From: Rhodobacteraceae bacterium UBA6236
GTDB lineage: Bacteria > Pseudomonadota > Alphaproteobacteria > Rhodobacterales > Rhodobacteraceae
DNA length: 28,197 nucleotides
NCBI GenBank assembly: GCA_002440945.1
Contig: DJWG01000035.1
Span: 584 to 28,780, forward strand
Reading direction: 5' to 3'
Shown here: piece by piece, positions 24,093-28,197 of the stretch
Layout of the letters: each line of letters begins with the position of its first letter
How positions within the stretch are numbered: the first letter of the stretch is position 1
The notes under the pieces: generated by a model
The model's input: the letters and a program-made list of their open reading frames with translations, nothing else
Told to the model about the DNA's origin: nothing
The model's database searches: none
Program-made: the position numbers and the translations under genes

Positions 24093-26651
24093 CTACGCAG
24101 CGGCCAGCCGGGTTTGCGCCTTCGTGCCATCATCGGCCGCCTCCACCTCCTGCGCGAGTGCCGGTTTGAAACCTTTGAGCCGCAGCGCGTTCGACAGGAC
24201 GAACACACTCGACAGCGCCATCGCGCCCGCCGCCAGCACCGGCGAAAGCAGCGTGCCCGACACCGGGTAGAGCACGCCCGCCGCGACCGGGATCAGGGCG
24301 GCGTTGTAGGCAAAGGCCCAGAACAGGTTCTGCTTGATGTTCCGGATTGTCACCCTCGACAGCGCGATCGCGCTCACCACACCGCGAAGGTCGCCCGACA
24401 TCAGAACCACATCCGCCGATTCGATGGCGACGTCCGTTCCCGTCCCGATTGCCAGCCCGACATCGGCTTCCGCCAGTGCCGGTGCATCGTTGATGCCGTC
24501 GCCGACGAACGCCACCCTGCGGTTTCCCGCACGAAGTTCGTGGATCGCCGCCACCTTGCCTTCTGGCAGCACTTCCGGCACCACCTCGTCTATGCCGAGC
24601 TGGCGTGCCACCGCCTCGGCAGTTGCGCGGTTGTCGCCGGTGATCATCGCGACCTTCAGCCCCAGATCGTGCAATGCGCGGATCGCCTCCGGCGTGGTTT
24701 CCTTGATCGGGTCTGCGACTGCGATCACCGCCGCCAGGCGGCCGTCGATCGCGGCATAGAGCGGCGACTTGCCCTCGCCGCCGAGCCGCGCCGCTTCGCC
24801 TGCGAACGCCGTCACGTCATGGCCGAGCCTCAACATGTAGCGGTCCGCGCCGACCGCGACATGGCGGTCGCCGACAGAAGCCGCGACGCCATAGCCCGGC
24901 ACCGCGTCGAAGCCCTCGGGCGTGCCGATCCGCAGGCCGCGGTCTTTGGCCGCCGCAACGATCGCGGCCGCGATCGGATGTTCGGACTTCGCTTCAACCG
25001 CCGCGACCAGCGCCAGCACCTCGTCCCGCTCGAACCCGGCCGAGGGTGTCAGGTCGGTCAGTTCCGGCCGGCCCTTCGTCAGCGTGCCGGTCTTGTCGAG
25101 CGCGACCACCGCAACGTCGCGCAGCGTCTGCAGCGCCTCGCCCTTGCGGAACAGCACACCGAGTTCGGCGGCGCGCCCGGTGCCGACCATGATCGAAGTG
25201 GGCGTCGCCAGCCCCATCGCGCAGGGGCAGGCAATGATCAGAACGGCGACTGCATTGACCAGCGCGAAGGTGAGCGCGGGAGACGGGCCGAAGATCAGCC
25301 AGACGAGGAAGGTGAGCGCGGCAGCCGCCATCACGGCAGGCACGAACCAGGCCGTTACCTTGTCGACCAGGGCCTGGATCGGCAGCTTGGAGCCTTGCGC
25401 CTCTTCAACCATGCGGATGATCTGCGCCAGCACAGTATCCGCGCCAACCTTGGTTGCCCGGAACGAGAAGGCGCCCGTCTTGTTGATTGTGCCGCCCACG
25501 ACTTCCGTCCCGGCTTCCTTGGCAACCGGGACCGGCTCGCCGGTGATCATCGACTCGTCGACGTAAGACCTGCCCTCGATCACTTCGCCATCGACCGGCA
25601 CCCTGTCACCAGGGCGGACCTCCACGATATCGCCAGAACGAACCTCCGACAGCGGCACCTCGACAATCTGGCCATCGCGCCTGAGGCGCGCGGTCTTCGG
25701 CTGCAGCCCGACCAGCCGCTTGATCGCCTCGGAGGTGCGTCCCTTGGCCTTGGCTTCCAGGTAGCGGCCGAGGAGGATCAGCGTGACGATGACCGCCGCT
25801 GCCTCGTAATAGACATTGGCCGTTCCGGCGGGCAGCAGTTGCGGCGCAAAGGTCGCCACCACCGAATAGGCCCAGGCGGCAGACGTGCCGACCACTACCA
25901 GCGAATTCATGTCCGGCGTGCCACGCAGCATCGAGGGGACACCCTTCTGGAAGAAGCGGCGGCCGGGACCGAAGAGCACGATGGTGGTCAGCGCGAACTG
26001 GATGAGCCAGCTCGTCTGCATGCCGATGGTGTTCATCACAAAACCATGAACCGCCGGCACGACATGCGAACCCATCTCGATGACGAAGACAGGCAGGGTC
26101 AGCACGGCTGCAAGCAGGGTCGCCCGGCGCAGGCCGGCCAGGTCGCGCTCACGCGCCTCCCGCTCACGGTCGTTAGAGGCGTTGCCTTCGATCCGCTGCG
26201 GCTCGTAGCCGGCGCCGCGGATCGCGGCCTCGAGAACCTCGATCGTGACGACGCCGGCGAGATGGCGCACGCTGGCCCGCTCGGTCGCGAGGTTGACCGT
26301 TGCGGCGTTGACGCCCGGCACCGCCTTCACCGCCTTCTCGACATGGGCGACGCAGGACGCGCAGGTCATGCCCGCCACGCCCAGCTCGACCGTCACTTCC
26401 GGCACCGCGTAACCCGCGCCTTCGACCGCGCGCAGGACGGCGGCGGCGTCCGGCTTGCCGGTAAAAGCCACATCGGCGCGTTCGGTCGCCAGATTGACAC
26501 TCACCCTCGCCACCTCCGGCAGTCTGGCGATCGCTTTCTCGACATGGGCGACGCAGGAGGCGCAGGTCATTCCTTCAATGGGAATGCTGAGCGTGGGGCC
26601 GGTGGAACCAGCGGACTTAGTTCCGCGCTGCAATGGAGCGACACTTGTCAT
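24093..26651 (-). CDS. copA: Copper-exporting P1B-type ATPase CopA
   Basis: Inner-membrane ATPase that exports Cu(I) to the periplasm. It is 852 residues. Two N-terminal heavy-metal domains each have GMTCASC (cysteines 30/33 and 97/100). The membrane part contains the Cu(I)-selective CPC motif at 475-477 ([15 protein letters not shown]). The cytoplasmic parts have the actuator motif MITGEP, the phosphorylated DKTGT at 519-523, [15 protein letters not shown] and [10 protein letters not shown]. The C-terminal pair of helices ends in [19 protein letters not shown]. These mark subclass P1B-1. The start is the ATG at 26651, with AAGGA 8 bases upstream; an ATG 18 bases further up lacks this. It is divergent from the copZ-like gene and has its own CueR-type promoter. 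The gene is fully intact, unlike the two genes after it. Confidence 0.96.
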   Translation of the reverse strand: MTSVAPLQRGTKSAGSTGPTLSIPIEGMTCASCVAHVEKAIARLPEVARVSVNLATERADVAFTGKPDAAAVLRAVEGAGYAVPEVTVELGVAGMTCASCVAHVEKAVKAVPGVNAATVNLATERASVRHLAGVVTIEVLEAAIRGAGYEPQRIEGNASNDREREARERDLAGLRRATLLAAVLTLPVFVIEMGSHVVPAVHGFVMNTIGMQTSWLIQFALTTIVLFGPGRRFFQKGVPSMLRGTPDMNSLVVVGTSAAWAYSVVATFAPQLLPAGTANVYYEAAAVIVTLILLGRYLEAKAKGRTSEAIKRLVGLQPKTARLRRDGQIVEVPLSEVRSGDIVEVRPGDRVPVDGEVIEGRSYVDESMITGEPVPVAKEAGTEVVGGTINKTGAFSFRATKVGADTVLAQIIRMVEEAQGSKLPIQALVDKVTAWFVPAVMAAAALTFLVWLIFGPSPALTFALVNAVAVLIIACPCAMGLATPTSIMVGTGRAAELGVLFRKGEALQTLRDVAVVALDKTGTLTKGRPELTDLTPSAGFERDEVLALVAAVEAKSEHPIAAAIVAAAKDRGLRIGTPEGFDAVPGYGVAASVGDRHVAVGADRYMLRLGHDVTAFAGEAARLGGEGKSPLYAAIDGRLAAVIAVADPIKETTPEAIRALHDLGLKVAMITGDNRATAEAVARQLGIDEVVPEVLPEGKVAAIHELRAGNRRVAFVGDGINDAPALAEADVGLAIGTGTDVAIESADVVLMSGDLRGVVSAIALSRVTIRNIKQNLFWAFAYNAALIPVAAGVLYPVSGTLLSPVLAAGAMALSSVFVLSNALRLKGFKPALAQEVEAADDGTKAQTRLAAA

Positions 26652-26681
26652 GGCAGTCTTCCTTCTCAATCCATCGCACCC

Positions 26682-26712
26682 CAGATGGGGCTTCCAACCA
26701 TGGGAAGGTCAA
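26682..26712 (-). promoter_or_regulatory. CueR-type promoter/operator of copA
   Basis: On the minus strand: -35 TTGACC (26712-26707), a 19-base spacer and -10 CATCTG (26687-26682). The spacer carries the dyad CTTCC/GGAAG (26707-26703 and 26695-26691), as in the E. coli copA promoter, where the CueR box also starts TTGACCTTCCC. The over-long 19-base spacer is the hallmark of MerR-family activated promoters. Transcription should start near 26675, 24 bases before the copA ATG. Confidence 0.75.
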
Positions 26713-26749
26713 TATCCTTTTCGAGATGAATTTCTTTGAGCGCTCACCC

Positions 26750-26780
26750 TTGACCTTGCCATCATGGCAATCCCCAGATC
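26750..26780 (+). promoter_or_regulatory. CueR-type promoter/operator of copZ
   Basis: On the plus strand: -35 TTGACC (26750-26755), a 19-base spacer and -10 CAGATC (26775-26780). The spacer contains the perfect dyad TTGCCAT-C-ATGGCAA at 26756-26770. It mirrors the copA promoter 38 bases away, so copA and the CopZ-like gene each have a CueR-type box, and both should be induced by copper. Confidence 0.75.
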
Positions 26781-26814
26781 ATCCCGACAGACACCATCAT
26801 CAAGGAGAGTTCGC

Positions 26815-27027
26815 ATGTTCCAGTTCACCGTTTCCGGCATGACCTGCGGCGGCTGCGCCCGTCGGGTCACCAACGCCATCCTGAGTGTCGATCCGGTGGC
26901 CGAAGTCACCACCAACCCGCCGTCCCGCGAGGTGACGGTTACCACGCAGGCGGACGAGCACGCTATTCTCGCCGCGCTTGCCGAGGCCGGCTACCCGGCA
27001 GAGCGCAAGAACCAGCCAGCGGCGTAA
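26815..27027 (+). CDS. copZ: CopZ-like copper chaperone (heavy-metal-associated domain)
   Basis: Small cytoplasmic Cu(I) carrier of 70 residues made of one HMA domain. The metal-binding motif is MTCGGC (residues 9-14) in FTVSGMTCGGCARRVTNAI, followed by the usual beta-alpha-beta pattern (VDPVAEVTTN, PSREVTVTT, LAEAGYPAE). It probably hands Cu(I) to the N-terminal domains of the divergent CopA. An AAGGAGA ribosome site lies 7 bases before the ATG. After the stop, a 7-base stem (27041-27047 with 27057-27063) without a T-run may end the transcript. Confidence 0.92.
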   Translation: MFQFTVSGMTCGGCARRVTNAILSVDPVAEVTTNPPSREVTVTTQADEHAILAALAEAGYPAERKNQPAA

Positions 27028-27040
27028 GGCGATCTTGAGG

Positions 27041-27063
27041 GCGCGGCTCCCCCTTGGCCGCGC
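27041..27063 (+). terminator. Hairpin after the copZ-like gene
   Basis: Stem GCGCGGC/GCCGCGC with a 9-base loop, 13 bases after the stop codon. No T-run follows, so it may be a weak or Rho-assisted terminator. The next 200 bases (27064-27264) show no gene on either strand. Confidence 0.4.
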
Positions 27064-27264
27064 ATCTCACGACGCCGCTGTGGGCGGGTTTCCCGTCACT
27101 GCAACTGGCGCTCGGGCTCTGTCGCCATTCTCCGTTCAAGAATGATCTGCACGAGAACCGTTGGGACCGGCCGCTTCTTCGGAGCACTGGCCATTCCCCG
27201 AGGTGATGCCACCGGTGCTCCACGGGGCCAATGCCGCGGCCGGAGCTTGCCGAGGCTCTGGTTC

Positions 27265-27432
27265 TCAGGATGCCAGCGCCAGCCGCAGGGCCTGCACGGC
27301 TTTCAGCGTCAATGGAGGATCGGTATTGCAACTGAGAAGCCGCAGGAAGTCGATCCAGGCGCTTTCGTTTGCGGTCAGCGATGTGGCATTCTGGGCCGGC
27401 TGCCGGTGAGCTGGTTTCTGGGTTCTGGTCAT
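27265..27432 (-). CDS. Small hypothetical protein, coupled to the HTH gene
   Basis: Predicted protein of 55 residues that begins MTRTQKPAHRQPAQNATS, with a polar, basic N-terminus. An amphipathic C-terminal half follows (ANESAWIDFLRLLSCNTD, LTLKAVQALRLALAS). Its ATG at 27432 overlaps the stop of the HTH gene by ATGA, and GGGGGA lies 12 bases upstream, so translational coupling is likely. I do not recognise the family. A small partner of a DNA-binding protein (for example an antitoxin-like or co-regulator peptide) is possible, but nothing in the sequence proves it. Confidence 0.55.
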   Translation of the reverse strand: MTRTQKPAHRQPAQNATSLTANESAWIDFLRLLSCNTDPPLTLKAVQALRLALAS

Positions 27433-27830
27433 TTGCCGAAGATCCCCCGGATGGCGGCGCGGCCGCGTGCGCTCAGGCTCGGGTCGCTGTGGCCGGACGC
27501 ATCGCGGATCTCGTTGATCCAGTTGGCTTCGTTCCGGGTGACGACGACGCCAAAGATCTCCTCGACGGCGCGTGCCGTGGTATCGCCGCCAAGCTGCTGC
27601 AGCGCCAGGGTAAAGAGCATCCGCGGATCGCAGTCGAGCGCCTTGGCGAGGCTCGGCACGCGGTGGAGCGGCAGCTTCGATGCCCCGGTCTTCAGCATGG
27701 TGATCATGTTCGGGCTGAAGAAGCCGGTCTCGGCGGCAATTTCTGCCTGGGATTTGCGCGGCCGGAGTTCCAGGATGCGCTTCTCGAGGTAGGCCGCAAG
27801 CCGGGTATTCGCATAGGGTTTCGGTGCCAT
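27429..27830 (-). CDS. Helix-turn-helix (XRE-like) DNA-binding protein
   Basis: Protein of 133 residues with an XRE/Cro-type helix-turn-helix (about residues 12-60: LEKRILELRPRKSQAEIAAE, TGFFSPNMITMLKTGASKLP, LHRVPSLAKALDCDP). A C-terminal segment follows (LFTLALQQLGGDTTARAVEE, NWINEIRDASGHSDPSLSAR) that is not a known enzyme domain to me. AAGGCGA lies 8 bases before the ATG at 27830. An inverted repeat at 27858-27871 over the presumed transcription start suggests autoregulation. It lies between the copper genes and the mobile-looking right edge, and could belong to a plasmid or an island. Confidence 0.75.
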   Translation of the reverse strand: MAPKPYANTRLAAYLEKRILELRPRKSQAEIAAETGFFSPNMITMLKTGASKLPLHRVPSLAKALDCDPRMLFTLALQQLGGDTTARAVEEIFGVVVTRNEANWINEIRDASGHSDPSLSARGRAAIRGIFGK

Positions 27831-27857
27831 GGGTCGTTCGCCTTTGTGTTTGATCTC

Positions 27858-27885
27858 GCAGCACATGCTGCTTGTCTTCGTTATA
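27858..27885 (-). promoter_or_regulatory. Probable promoter and operator of the HTH gene
   Basis: The inverted repeat GCAGCA-CA-TGCTGC lies at 27858-27871. On the minus strand the hexamer TATAAC (27885-27880) fits a -10 box, which puts the start of transcription near 27873, at the edge of the dyad. A -35 box is not clear. This arrangement fits repression by the HTH protein itself; that is inference. Confidence 0.5.
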
Positions 27886-28009
27886 GCGACGGCCTGATGG
27901 GAGCTTTGCGGGATGAGCACGAGCCGGGATGGGATGAGACAGACTCAGGCGGTCCGCGCCATCAGAGTCGACCGACACCGAACTGGCATAATTTGACCGC
28001 GTCCATTTT

Positions 28010-28066
28010 TGCTACAAACGGCGCCCCACCATCTGCTACAAATGTCGATTTCTAGTTCTTACAATG
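28010..28066. repeat. Iteron-like repeats next to an AT-rich tract
   Basis: TGCTACAAA occurs at 28010-28018 and 28034-28042, 24 bases apart, with a weaker third copy (CTTACAATG) near 28058-28066 in the same spacing. An AT-rich run (about 28065-28095, for example TTTTTAATTTATATTTTTTC) follows. Regular direct repeats beside AT-rich DNA are typical of plasmid origins or of autoregulated replication-gene promoters, but no replication gene is inside the window. No gene is seen between 27831 and 28197. Confidence 0.4.
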
Positions 28067-28173
28067 CCTTGTTTTTAATTTATATTTTTTCAAAGCTGAG
28101 AAGTCCAGCCTCTCACCCAACCCCTCCTAACACGTTGAACTCGAAAGAAACCCTTGATTTCATGGGTATCTGC

Positions 28174-28197
28174 GGTTCTGTTGCACAAATCCCTTGA
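28174..28197. mobile_element. Probable terminal inverted repeat of an insertion sequence, cut by the window edge
   Basis: The last 24 bases begin GGTTCTGTTGCACAAATC. This resembles the ends of IS903-group IS5-family elements (from memory GGCTTTGTTGAATAAATC) and, in its first part, also IS6-family ends (GGTTCTGTTGCA). The element would extend to the right beyond the window. No second end or target duplication is visible in the window, so the assignment rests on similarity of the end alone. Confidence 0.55.

Noticed and set aside
24114..26729. 871-residue open frame on the plus strand
   Set aside because: Antisense to copA along its whole length, with Arg/His/Asp-rich composition and no family motif. 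It is the usual mirror frame in high-GC DNA.
1..28197. CRISPR array, tRNA or rRNA genes
   Set aside because: No regularly spaced 25-40-base repeats and no convincing cloverleaf or rRNA sequence were seen on either strand. This was checked by eye only.

Overview
The window is high-GC DNA from an alphaproteobacterium, almost certainly a member of the Rhodobacteraceae (Paracoccus/Rhodobacter relatives). The evidence is a BztABC-type glutamate/glutamine/aspartate/asparagine ABC importer, an ATP12-type F1-ATPase chaperone (a family confined to alphaproteobacteria and mitochondria), the tightly overlapping ATP12-HAD-RluA-CrcB block, and the general style of the sequence. No database search was run; all family calls come from reading the translations.

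Layout. (1) Positions 1-3481, minus strand: bztA, then bztB, then bztC (cut by the window edge), with a terminator-like hairpin just after bztA. (2) 3696-7051, minus: COQ10/START-like protein, CrcB, RluA-family pseudouridine synthase, HAD phosphatase and ATP12 chaperone; the last four overlap by a few bases. (3) 7119-7664, plus: hypoxanthine phosphoribosyltransferase; convergent to it is miaB (minus, 7761-9083), with a strong hairpin between them. (4) 9349-16020, plus: a five-gene surface-polysaccharide module: NAD-dependent epimerase, a GT2 glycosyltransferase, an unusual 832-residue protein with two GT2 domains, and a Wzm/Wzt-type ABC exporter. A third GT2 gene (16034-17026, minus) converges on it. 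(5) 17160-20046, minus: an endonuclease/exonuclease/phosphatase-fold protein, a TerB-DnaJ protein, a GNAT acetyltransferase and a VOC-fold protein; nhaA (20212-21405, plus) is divergent from the last.

(6) From about 21406 to the right edge the window looks like an accessory, partly decayed region. It holds two stretches of 536 and 816 bases with no recognisable gene, a secreted protein with a frameshifted C-terminus, and a copper-handling locus. That locus has an intact CopA-type P-type ATPase (minus) and an intact CopZ-like chaperone (plus) that diverge from a shared control region holding two CueR-type promoters with 19-base spacers. Downstream of copA lie a glutaredoxin-like gene broken by an indel and an amber codon, and a CueR-type regulator broken by a one-base deletion. 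The missing half of the regulator, with Cys112 and Cys120, is still readable in the next frame. The promoters and effectors survive while the local regulator is broken, so control by another CueR copy, or a sequencing error, has to be considered.

(7) The right edge has an HTH-protein gene coupled to a 55-residue ORF, with an inverted repeat over the presumed start of transcription. Beyond it come short iteron-like repeats, an AT-rich tract and what looks like the terminal inverted repeat of an IS903/IS5-like insertion sequence that leaves the window. No clearly new defence or metabolic system was found. The most unusual items are the twin-GT2 fusion, the decayed copper regulator cassette with intact operators, and the HTH/55-residue pair next to the iteron-like repeats.
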